Shown piece after piece: positions 1-12,900 of a DNA stretch of 64,000 nucleotides (the stretch's first letter is position 1; every line of letters starts with the position of its first letter). Location: contig OU744726.1 of assembly GCA_916613615.1 (NCBI GenBank), forward strand, positions 19,409,515-19,473,514. The letters run 5' to 3'. This DNA comes from Steromphala cineraria (taxonomy: Eukaryota > Mollusca > Gastropoda > Trochida > Trochidae). Below the pieces are notes generated by a model. It was not told the DNA's origin. It was given only the letters and a program-made list of their open reading frames with translations, and made no database searches. A program made the translations under genes and the position numbers.

Positions 1-798
1 TGGATGATTTGACTTTTTAAACAAAGAGGTTGTTAAGTGCACGCCTTGAGTTCTGACATCTCTGATAAAGTTTTCACTCATGTTCAAATTCAAGATTTAC
101 ACGAGGTCTCGAAGTGACCCCAATTATTATTCCATCCATGCCGGGCGCTACAAACGTACCGCCTGCCGGTCATATCACAAGAGCGCACGCAGAGAAGTCT
201 ATTATTGGTTCAAACATAAATCAATATTTCTCTTTTTTTTCAAGCATCAATAGTTTTTCGACGTTCAAAACTTATTTTCATCACGTTTGATAAACATAAA
301 AGCAAACAATAAAGGATTAAATTGCAATCATAAAAAGTGTTAATGTTGAACCCTCCATCGAGTAACCCGGAACTAATCTTTGAGCCGAGGACAGGTGAGA
401 GAATACACCTGTATTAAAATATGGAAATCACCCTCTTATTTCAACCCTGTGATGAACACATATTGTTTGGCGGCGGTTTCATATTTATTTGTCCCCTGTT
501 TATAAAAACCCGTACTCCCGGATTTAAACTTTGCGTCCAGTAAATATTAAGGAATAATTGTTTAAACACCAGCTGTCGCAGACTGTACCCTATACACTTG
601 TGAAAGTGAGTTGGCACCTACAGGCTACCATAATCTCGCCTACGCTAAATGATGCTAGCCCGCTGTGCAGTGTGCACGCATAAATGTGACACTTCTTTAA
701 CTGTTCCCGGAAAATAAACGACGAGGTGTAAGATAATTAAAACCGTGTAACCAATACATCGATCCGTAAAGATTTGCGCATGCGTAGAAGTTCAAATA
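1..798. other. Upstream flank of receptor gene 1
   Basis: No coding exon, RNA gene or clear mobile element seen. A TATAAAAA string at about 501 has no gene start behind it. Confidence 0.5.
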
Positions 799-808
799 GG
801 CGGGAATG
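799..808 (+). promoter_or_regulatory. GGCGGGAATG motif upstream of receptor gene 1
   Basis: A ten-base motif 134 bp before the start codon. Nine of its ten bases recur at 23194-23203 upstream of the paralogue. GGCGGGAA resembles an E2F-type site; function is inference. Confidence 0.25.
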
Positions 809-854
809 CTGTTTAAATGGTAATGATACTGATTATGACGCGAACGCCCCTCCG

Positions 855-862
855 TATAAATA
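855..862 (+). promoter_or_regulatory. Candidate TATA box of IL-17R-like gene 1
   Basis: TATAAATA lies 80 bp upstream of the start codon at 942. A start of transcription about 30 bp downstream would leave a 5' UTR of roughly 55-60 bases. Assigned by motif and position only. Confidence 0.45.
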
Positions 863-941
863 CTGTCGGTCGTTTAATGAGGGACTGAAAAAGATGTAGA
901 GGCAGATAGCTCACTAATCCCTCCCCCGGGCTCTGTAGAGG

Positions 942-3900
942 ATGTCTGTCCCCACCCTCAGGATTCTCTTGCTTGCAGGGTACATGGGAGGGGTGCATCC
1001 TGCCCCCACCCCACTCGCATCCAGCCTGGCTCCAAACTGTTCTCCCCTGTGTGTGGTAAGTCATTTTTTACATTTCTATGCAAGTTTCTTGTCATTTCAA
1101 TGCGGTTTTTTTAAATTCCTTCTTTGTTAAATTAACATGATAACACGAACTCATCTGAATTCTTAATAAGTTTTGCAAGAAAACGTAGAAGATACAGATC
1201 TCTAACATCCAAATTATTTTCTTTATCAACAAATGAGTTGACAGAAGGTATTATTTTGATGTAATTTTTACTAATTCATTATTCTGAGTATTCATAGTGT
1301 TTATGTACATTTCTGTATATTGTTTTCATATGAAATCTTATTTACATAGGTCCGTTATTTATGTTTTCAATATTCGTTTTGAAAAAATATTATCGCTTAT
1401 AATTTCAATATTTGACTAAAACAAGTCTTAAGCTTGCGCTTCATAAAATCCATTGTATTTCTACGACCAAAAACTTCACAATTTAAGAAAGTAACCCAAC
1501 ATAAAACTATTTCGCTTCCTTTCCTTTTAAATTTCACGGTTTCTAAGAAACACTATTCTATACTTGTTGCTTGGTGTAGCTGTGAATGTTTAGAAGGGCA
1601 GGACCAGTTTCCACTCAGATAGTGATTCACTCAGTTAACTGCACAAATACATCCCCGGAAAGCAAACTATCTCTGTATGCACAGCACTCGGTGACAACGG
1701 AACTGTTTTATGGAAGAAAATGTTTTTATCTTATGGTATGTTGGAGATTGAAAGTGAAATTGTCGTTCACACATCCTATGAGTTTGCTGAAGTATATTTT
1801 TTCAATACACTCAAACGGTTTTTATGTACTCTAGCCGATACAACACCTTTAAAGGTTGTGCTTTCAAATGTAAAGCAAATATTATTTAGAAAATAACCTA
1901 TTATTAACAATACCAAATAACAGTAAAGGAGAGATGAAATAAAATGATTTATTCATTTATAACAGCATTTCAGCTGAGTTATTGTACATCTACATTGACT
2001 AAAAATATGAAAAAGTATTTGAGATGCACAATAGGTATAATCGTGCAATTATGGATGTTCCGGCTTTTTTCAAGTACGACCTTATCAATTCAACTGCTTT
2101 ATCAAGGCAACGTCAATTGGCGTCCAGACAGGTACAAGACTGTTGAATGTAAACGGGTCAACTGTTTACTAAACTTCAATGAATTAAGTAAAAAACGATA
2201 ATTTTCCGCGATGTACTTGCAGCAATCTCGTGTTACATCATCAACTCTCTTGCTCGGAAAGAACATGTACGATGTCATTTTATCTCCATACTTACAGAGT
2301 TATGAATTAGGGATATTTGAATAATCACAATTGACATTGTGTCGACTGCCAATGAGAGAATAAATCTGAGTTTTAATTTTAACTCTAATCTTTAATCTTT
2401 ATACGTGTAAAGGTTTCAAATTCCGATCTAGACCAGACCCGCTACTTCTTTATGGATCAAAACCGCGTGGATGCATTACATTTGACGTTTTAGAATTGTT
2501 TTCAACTACTGAAGTTTTAAGAGGCAAAAGGACAGAGCTTATGTAAAATCGTAAATTTCAGCTCCAATAAAACCCAAATTGTAGACCTGATTAACCTCAA
2601 CCCTCCCACCCAATCCCCCTCCCCCCTACCCCGTCCCCTGAAAGGTGAAAACGCAACACGAATGCACCTGTATCATTCAATCGTGTACCGTATATCTGAT
2701 TGGCGGCAGCTGTCTCTCTGAGGTGTATCACTCGAGTTCTTCCTGTAGGCTATAAAGCAATCATATCACACTCCGTATCTGTACATACCATATCCCTTAC
2801 ACCTCGCAACGCGTGCCTCTCCTTTGTCAAACATGTACTCATCGAAGCGTCCCCGATTGTTTCTTATTCGCCATGTCACAAGAGTTTAAGATTTGTATTT
2901 TGTTAGAGGAAATGACAGGATTTTCTTAAATCATTTTTGGAATCATTTTATTATCTCAAACACATAACATGCTCACAAGCTAGGAACAACTTAACTAAGA
3001 ACAAAATAAACTAGAATGGACAATAAGGCCATGCTTGCAATGCAAACCAAGAGATAGTTGATATGTTTTTATTAGCATGGAATCTCGTTATGTCAAGAGC
3101 AGTACCGTGGTGGCGTCTCAACTTTAACCTTCCATATCCATGCATGGGAATATGCTTTTAAAGGATACATACAAAATAATTTGTCCATTTAACCATAAAA
3201 GTACTGTCTTTTAATTTTTTGAAATAAAATCATTCTTAGAATTAAACATTGTCTACTACTAGTGGAAATACTTTTCGGATCCAGTGTACCTCTGGTTGAA
3301 TTAACCCTAATCTTCTTCCTGTACGTGCATCTCCACTTAGACATTAATTTGTTGTGTTACCATAAGCTGGCTTGACATGATATTCACTTCAGGACAAATT
3401 CGCAATTTAGCTACTCATTCAATTATTGCCTCCAATGTCAATTCTAAGCCGTTGGCGAGGTTCCTAATGTTTCTAAATTTGCATGTTTGCCACAAAAGCA
3501 ATGTACTAAATAAGAAGTTTCCAGTTAAAATGCGAAATCATTTAGAGAATACGAATCATTCTCAATTGTATTGCTTTGTATATTTTGTGAATTTATTTCA
3601 ATATTAGCCATAAAACATAATATGATTTATTCATGTACATTTACAAATCAGCTTAATTTGTCATTTAGAACTTAACTCATCTAGGAATTCAGAGAGTATT
3701 TTAGAATACGACAATTGGTCATAACACAAATATGTAACTAATAGTTTACGTATTCATGTATACTCAATAATATAGAGGAGCTGACACAAGATAAAGATAG
3801 ATTTACGTTGGTCTTTGTTAACCCTGGCCAAAAGCACATAGACTTTATAACCGTAAAGGAGACGTTTTTATATCTATAATCTTATATCATAAGCTTGCTT

Positions 3901-6900
3901 GTAAACATTGTAAATATCCTAAAATTCTTCCTTTAACAATTATATTGCTTTCTGACCCATACATTTCAAAAATGTGTCTTTAGTTTTTTACCTACCTCGG
4001 AATTCGTTAATGGAAATTCCTGTATAAACTAACCATCTCCAGGGATAACTCGGTCTACTAGCAACTGAGGATTTCCAGGAACAAGGATCAACAGAGATTA
4101 TTCATATACATTAATATTTGTCACGTAATTGCGAAGTCTGTATGTTTGCTCAAACTCTGCGCATATTTTCAGAGACCGAAAAATTGTTTCATTCAAAATA
4201 TGAATTTAAATCATAAATTTTGAATTTATGCATATACAGGACTCGTGCATTTGATATTGGATAAAGAAATCCGGGGTTCGAATCTCTTTATAGCATCAGA
4301 AAACTTAGAGACCCTCGGTTATAATTATTTTCATAGTTGTAATTCAAGTCAAGAATTAAGCCTTTCAACTAAGAAACGTATTTGAACGTAATTTCCTTGG
4401 TGTTTTTGTTTCATTAAAATCTAAACTTGCTGAATTGACAGCATCAAAGGTGACATTCATACGCATTCATTGAGTAGGATTATGTAACAAAGGCTATCAT
4501 TTAAAATATTAATTCCTTGGTCTTGTTTCACGACTTGCTATGCATGTTGTATTCAAGGCTTCTGTGTCAAACATTGTCAATTCAACACAATAATAGTATA
4601 TTGTTTATGCTGATGCTCGCAATAACAATACAAATGTTGAGTGCCCGGATGTGTCCGGGTAGATATCATATTGCACTCACACCTGTATGTTTACCTGCCC
4701 AGCTGTTACCTTGATACAGGTGTTGCAACCACCTTGATACACCTGAGTGAGTGTCAGGTGCTGTAACTATAACTGTCTACTGTTTCATTGTCTCGTAACC
4801 TTCTGTTACAGACTGTCGTTGACGGCAATCGAAACTTTTACAACTCGCTTATCTCTTGTTTTTATTTCAACGTTTTATTGCGTATGGTAATGATGAAGTT
4901 CATTCAGGGCACTGAACAGGGTTTTAAAGGGGCAGTAGCACGTTTTTTGATAATTTCATATTCTTAATTTTTCACTGATAATTGTAAGTTAATGTTAAAT
5001 GTACTATTTTGACAGTGTCAAAAATCTCATTACATAAGTCAATCATCCATAGTCAGAGGACAAAGTATGAAGATTCACATAAAATCCATTGGCGGCCATT
5101 TTTTGTGAACACCTTTAATTCATTTTGTGTAAGAAAAAGGAATCGCATGGCTACGATTTACGTTATATATTCGAATTACTACTGCTCCATTTAGTTTAAA
5201 TACATTGTCTTTCCATTGGAATCATTAATTTTCATTTTCCTGACATCACCTTATATTCCCGCTAAAAACGTGGAATGGGGAATATAAGGTGATGTCAGGA
5301 AAATGGAAATAAATAGTTCCAATTGAAAGACAATGTATTCAAACTAAATGAAGCAGTAATAATTCAAATATATAACGTAAAGTTCAGCCATGAGATTCAT
5401 TTTTCTTACAAAAATGAATTAAAGGTGTTCACACAAAAATGGCGGCCAATGGATTTTATGTGAAGCCTCATACTTTGTCCTCTGACTATGGGTGATTGGC
5501 TTGTGTAATGAGATTGGTGACACTGTCAATATGATATATTTAGCATTTACTTACAATTATAAGAGAAATATTTAAAATGTAAAATTATCAAAAAACGTGC
5601 TACTGCCCCTTTAAGGTTTGTCAATTGACAGTTGTTGTCATTTTACCACGCCATATCCGTTGTTATTATTGAAACATTTTAAGTACAGAATAGCGTTTAA
5701 CTGTTACACGAAATTGCAGTTGCAATCGCTGAAATTTGCACATTTTGAAAAAAAATCAGGTAAAACTTACTTTTCTATGATGAAAACGCAGATTAAACAT
5801 TGTTGTTACAGTTAGAGCAAAAACTTTTTAATTTCTTATTAGTGGGACACCTTGAAATTGTAAGAGCAAACTTGGACAGATATACTTACCACATTATAAC
5901 TGACCGTTTACATATTTTTTTATTGATTAAAATCAATTGAAAACGTTTGAGATCCATCACAGTTACAGCACGATTCGTGTGTTCTGAAACTATTAAAGGT
6001 TAAAATTGAAACTGCGTTGAGTTTAAAACGATACGATGGTAATATCCTTTTTATATAGTAATGATAAATCATTTCCTTTTAGTAGTATGACCAGTATACA
6101 TTTCGAGACTTCATTACACATTTCATGTTACGAGTAAGTTTCACCGAACATTTACAGACCACATATGCAGATATGTAGTGTCTTTCTTCTATGGGTTGAT
6201 GTTCGATTTATAAACGAATCTTACCTGTTTCAAAACTGTCAGGGTATTTTTCGGCGTATTTAGAATATTCCAATTAAGCCATGGCTTATAGAAATCATAT
6301 CAAAACTTAATAATGTAGAATGTTAAAAAATAATTAATTAACAGCTTGTTTTTTATGTGATTTTGAACAACAAACTTGAACAATCCTGCGTACATATCGT
6401 GGTCGTATTGTACTTCAATGAAGCTTTAGCCTTCAATTCTGCAATAAGGCTGGGTTGAAATGCAGAGAATGTATTGGTTTAAGTACATGTACATGTGCAT
6501 GCTTCACTCCATTGTAAACTTCGCAAATTGGCTCATGCTGTGTTTGTTTCCCCGGGATAAACTGTTTGAGTTTTACTCTTACTTGTTACAAACCATTGCA
6601 GTAAAGTTAACATTAATGGCCAGGGAGGCAAACTAAAAAAAAGGATTTTGTAAAACCAAATTTATTTACCGTTATCGTCTACTCGATTTTCTCTTTTCTG
6701 AATACATTTATAAAACCTAGTATATGTAATACTATTAAGTGATAAACTAAAAGTGATATGATCCTTGTGATCCAAGTGATAGTGGTCAAAGGGACACTGA
6801 TATTTAAACGAATAAGGGAGTTATCAGTCAAAGTTATAAAAGTGAAAGTATAGTAGAGGTCAAAATATAGAAATACTGAGAAATGATAGCGTCAAAGTGT

Positions 6901-9900
6901 TAGCAATAAAGTAGTACGGTTCAAAACGAAATCAAAGTAAACAAAGTAAAAGTCGTGGAATTCCTGTTTTAGACGATATATGCTGGATCAATTAAAGCAA
7001 TAGGAGACGTGCAATACTTCTCCATGAGCACATCTATACCAAATGAACTGCATCCCTCTGATAACATTAAGATGCTGTAAAGTATATTTGGCAAATTCAT
7101 GTGTCAAATGGCTTCATCCTGGCTGTTATGTAATCAAGAATGACAGGTGTCACCTTTATCTTCAAGCAAACAATTACACGCGACGTAGCTATATATGCAG
7201 TACACTATGTGATGGACAATGCGAAGATAGATACATATTGCAATGCGGAAGTCAAGTTGCGATAAAATGGACAGAGAAAAACGCTTTGCAACGAATCGAT
7301 ACAGTAGGCCTATTGTGAAGATCGATGGTGCGATGAACTGACACTGTCAAATCACAAATGTAGTTTATATTTTGAGTATTCAAATGATGCAGTTTTCAAA
7401 ATATCAACTGTTATGAGTTACGAAACCCTCTACACAGCGTAGAGAAAACCTATCGAACTGACAAGTTCCATTCTCGATATAGTTAAAATTTAGAATTTTT
7501 GTCTTCCTCGGAACTAAGCCGATTTTAATCAAACTGGATGTCATTTTTTAACAGATTCTGTACGAAATATTTTCACTTTCAGGACGGCCAATGTATGCCT
7601 GTAAGCGTCCAGAAACTAGACGATGGTTGTAAGTAAATCCACATTTACTACATAATTTAACGATCTCTGTATGAAGTGGAACCCTACTGACTTGAATTAA
7701 CATAATGCATCCCTGTTACACTCAAAGATAATAGAATCAGCGATAACATTAAACTGTTATTATATATTTTCCTGTAACAACTGAAGAGGCTGGAGTTCCT
7801 TTATCACATACTGCCAGGTAATTGTCGTACGAAGCTGTAATAAAATATCGATGTGGAGAAATGAGAACAATGTATAACAAGGGGCCGTTTTATCATAATG
7901 ACAAGGAACCAGAATAAAAGAATCCATTTGAAGAAACAAAATATCCAAGGAAAACGTAATTTTGTCACTGACAATAACAGTCATCCGCCATTTAGCTAGC
8001 TTGTCGATGAGAGTCTACCCAAATTATATCTCCCCTTAAACGGCGGTTTAGTTATATACTCCCCAGGGCAGAAGGATCGGATTTGGGGGATGGGGGGCTT
8101 GGGGGCGGTGTTCATTGAATATGGGTTATGGTGGCAAGTAAGCAAAAGGTTTATGTTCTGACAACGTTCTGCTAGGGTGCATGTTTAGTTATTTCTTTGC
8201 GCTGAAGAGACATTATTTATGGATTTCTGTCTACATAAGTCGCTCGTTATTGTCTGATATGAACCGATTTCCTGGAAAATAGATGCTGTACGTACGTTCA
8301 AGGCCTTATTTGAAGATTTGGTTTTCCGTATGCTAACATTAATTTCGGACTTTTAAAACAACAACTATACAACAACAACAAATAACAATACTATATACAT
8401 GTATGCGTTGATGTTGATTTGAAGTTCGTCGTGGTTCTGCTTATAGGATACATATGTTGGCAATATCTATGTTATTTATTTATGCTTATGGTGAAGGTTA
8501 TTTCTGACGTTTCATAACCAACGTCATGAAAGGTTAGTATAATTGTTTAACGTCATTTATAGCTATTTAATACTTAAAGGAAATGGATACATACAATGTT
8601 GGCTTTTTATTACTTAAAGGAAATATAAATGCGATATTCAAGAAATGACAATAATGTTTAAGACTGTCGCTGTGCACTGATGAGGATGTCAGAAAGTTCG
8701 GCCCACACCTTCTCTGTGAAGCAGATGGATAACAACACGATACTGATCAGATGGAGGAGGAAGATACAGGGTGAGTCTCTCATTACAACTTGTACTCGCA
8801 ACGACTAAACAAATGTCACCTCAAACTTCCCTGCAAGAAAAGGTCGATTCCGAATGTCATTTATAAACACATGTTTTGTAAATCGGAATACACAATTTCA
8901 TTCATTTTGGAATTGACCTTTCCATTTTTCATCAAAAGTGCTCAAACACTATTAACGGGAGTTTTGGAATTGTGGGAAATAATTTATAACTTATCAATAT
9001 CAAGTAACATACATAGACCAGTCAACGTAGTACACTGTTTTGGACTTAAATTCGTTTACATTGAATGGTCAAAGATGTAGGTCGTCCATACACAAAAAGT
9101 CTTATTTGACACTCCTACCTCGCGTAGTTTAGGAGATTCCAAATCCAAAATTTTCTGAAAGCTTGTGTTCAGAAACATTACCGAACAATGTTTCAAAATT
9201 TATTAATTACGAGAGTTGGATAAAAAGAAAAGGTGTTACTATGGATAATTACTCACTCGAGCGGATTTTAATATCATGTATTTTAGGTCACAGTGACTTG
9301 TATTGCTAATAAAAACGGTTCCTAGTAAGCATGCATAAATACGATAATCCTAATAACACTGAAAGGGATCCATCGTCGAATCGTGTAATTACTACCCCCA
9401 TGTCAAAACAAGTCAAAATGTTACACTATTACCTTATCTTTATACGTAATATATTCTACAGTACTGTAGCTAAATGTTTTCTCTTTCGATTAAGACCATT
9501 ACCATCAAAATGGGGGCATTAATTCTGACTCCTGAAAAATAGAGTTTCACTCATACGAATCGAGTGGGCCAAAATGGTGTCTCAGAAAGACATCGACAAA
9601 AATCGATATAAGCTTGACATTTCCTATCTACCAAAAGCTCTAAATATCGGAAACAGAATTTCTCGACTGCTTACCATTAATTTCTTTATAACAAAATGTC
9701 GACAGATAAATATATAATTTCAATGTTCACAGAAAATAAGTCGGCTCTTCTCTACTTACCTGTCGGGAATGCCGGTGTCTGTTTCAACGTCACCACTCAG
9801 GTAAGTCTTCAATACAGGTAAATTGAAGTACTGTCAAACTCTACAGATTGCGTATGACTGATATAAGATAATATATATAATAACACAATAAACTTGCTTC

Positions 9901-12900
9901 TAAACTATTTAGTGGTGTTGAACTTTCAACACTGTGAATGATTGTATTATTACCTCACTTCACTACACTTCACTTCTAATGAATAACTTCATTGGTGAAC
10001 AGAACCAACTTTCTTTCGGACAACCGAGATCAATTTAAGAAGGCTTAGTTGGAACAGAAATTGTTTTTGAAATTCAGCAATAATTTAACAGAACCAGTCA
10101 TGTCTTCGGAAGAATTTAATACTATGAACGATATAGAAAATGACAGACTTAATGTGAAAAGCAAAAATGTGAATATGCAGATTTATTGTTTATACAGAAG
10201 AGGACGTGGGACCGACACGTGAAGGTAGAGTGTACACACAGTGATCTGGTCAACACGCAGGACAACAGGTTCAGACTTGTCCAGTTGGACAACTATCAAA
10301 CTGTAGCCGTCTCTAAAGGTAGGGACAAATAAGAGTATTAAGCTACTGAATAAGATTTCAATGTTGAAGTGTCCATAATTGACATTGTCCTTTTCAGTTT
10401 ATTGTATGTGAAAATTAAAAGACGAATATGTTTAAATGTTTGAAGTAGAAAGGTCCGTAAATTTGAAAATATGTCTCGTTGTTTTTTCATTAGGTTAAGC
10501 ATTTTGTTAAGATGTTGGCACCAAATGCAAAATTGATAGGTGTGCTGTGGATATGATTTTTGTTTATTCTTCTAAAAACATAACAGATAATACACGGACA
10601 GAAAAAGGAACCTTGAATTATTCCTGGCACTGTTTATCTGTTTACGTGATCAATAATGTTACTCCATATTCTACTACTTGACAAAGATCAATTTGATGGG
10701 GAGAACACAAAAACCACCATGTTCAATCCAAGATGTTGTCTGTATCAGACAAATCAACAACACGTGCCTTTTGTTGGTTTGATTCTCCTTGCCGCTAAAA
10801 CAAACAATTTCACTATTTCCTCTGTATGATAATTGTATAACACTGTCTCTAACTTTATCTTCTCTACTGCAGACAACAAAGCAAAGGGTAGGACGATGGG
10901 GAAGACACAGAAGCCGCCATGTACAATCCCAGACGCCGTGTACATCAGACAAACCAACAGCTCGAGACTGGAGGTGAACTGGTTCCCTCTAGTATCAGGC
11001 AGAGATCTCAGAGTCTTCCTACAGCGAGACGGGAGTGACTATACCGAAGAAACGAAGCTTTCTGTGTGGCCGGTCTGTATGTTCTTGTTATGCTTTTTAT
11101 ATTAAAGAACTAGGCCAAATTCGCATATTTCTTGTATATATATTTAAAGGGGCAGTAGCACGTTTTTTGGTAATTTTATATTTTAGAATGTTCACTGATA
11201 ATTGTACGAGAATGCTAAATGTATTGTTTTGACAGTGTCAAAAATGTCATAACGCAAACCAATTATCCATAGTCAGAGGACAAAGTATGAAGATTTACCT
11301 AAAATCCATGGGCGACCATTTTGTGTGAACACCTTTGATTTATTTTGTGAAAGAAAAAGGAATTGCAAAGCCAAACTTTACGTTATAAATTTGAACTATT
11401 GCTGCTCCATTTAGTTTAAATGCATTGTCTTTCAATTGGAACCATTAATTTTCATTTTCTTGACATCACCTTATATTGCCCCTAAAAACGTGCTACTGAC
11501 CCTTTAAGGTATATGTATTATTGTACAATAGTTAAGTGTCCGATTGAAGTGTAATAATCTTGCTAAGGATTTCTTCAGTGTCAGGTTTAGAGTTAATGCA
11601 ACATTGTTATATTTTGGATCATACTTTCTGCAATAGTACAAAATTTAGCACTTCTTCGGGCTTTGCCATTTTATGGATCATAAGTAATGATGTATTGATT
11701 AACTACTAACTGTTATATATTTTTGATACCAAATATAATTTCATCATGAAAATAATGAACTCCCTAAATTATGTTGTTCAGTATAAACAATACAGTGTAT
11801 ATAATATGTTATATTATATAACATTTGTTGACTATTTTTTTTAACTCTTGGATTGGATTTATTTTGACGATCTTTAATAGTTAGTTAAACTAGTGTAAGT
11901 GCTGTAACACATTACAGTTACAAATCATAGACGTCCGGTAGCGCATGTGCAGTACTCTTTTGGTTTATTAAATCTATCTCAATTGTTGTACAGGTATGCA
12001 GAGATCACATCACAAGCTGGACCTTTGACAACGTCACTCCCGGCTCATACAAAGCAAAGGTAATTTGTGTTTCTTTAAAGGGACAGTAGCACGTTTTTTG
12101 ATCATTTTATATTTCAAAATGTTCACTGATAATTGCAAGTTAAAGCTGAATGTGTTAATTTGACAGTTTCAAAAATCTCATTACACAAGCCAAACATCCA
12201 CAGTCAGAGGGCAAAGTATTAAGTATATAATCATATATAAGTATAACTAGGGAAGTACTCTTCAATTTTATCTGCACAAAAATAGCTTGATAGGACTGTC
12301 CCTTTAGATTTTGCCATTTTCAAATATTTCGTACAATTTTGAATGCAGAAACAGGTATTGAAAATTTCGATCTCTTTAAACCTTTTCCAGTAAATTATAG
12401 AGCATATGTTGAAATGCACATAAAGTGGACACTATACCTTAAAACAATACCAAATATTAAGAGGCTTGTTTCACTTGGAAATATTTACCTATCCTAATAA
12501 CTGTTATATGCACGCATCTACTGTATTTGAATTGTAAAGGAATATATTTACATTTCTTTTTCAGCAATAAAATTTGAATTGGAGAAGATTCAGAAAATCT
12601 TAACTACTTTGAATTTATGACAAGTCTTATAATGAATGTTATCTTATTTTAGGTTGGATTATTCGGTTGTGATGACATTATATATCGTGAAAGTGATCTC
12701 TTCAAACCACAGAAATACTACAGCACGACTACAGGTAATGTTACCTTTTTTGAAGCCTTATCTTATAAACATGTTCCTTCCCCTAAAACTGTCTGTTTGA
12801 AACAACATTTATTAAGAATAATGAAAAGCAATTATCAATATATGATCAATATTGTTACACTACGCTAAACATCAGTGTAATGTAGTGAAGAAAACTGATG

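Larger units (their letters stand above)
1056..7582 (+). other. Intron 1 of receptor gene 1
   Basis: AT-rich, holds MITE copy 1 and a C-rich tract. A cysteine-rich 91-codon open frame at 7043-7318 has no splice support and no family I recognise. Confidence 0.6.

Noticed and set aside
4262..4290. GGGGTTCGAATC, resembling a tRNA or SINE B box
   Set aside because: No convincing A box at the right distance and no cloverleaf; an isolated ten-base match is not enough to call an RNA gene.
7043..7318. Cysteine-rich 91-codon open frame in intron 1 of receptor gene 1
   Set aside because: No splice-site match to the phase 0 intron, no homology to the receptor exons of either gene and no recognised domain.
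10674..10957. Minus-strand open frames across the exon 6 relic and exon 6
   Set aside because: They are antisense shadows of the receptor exon and its relic.
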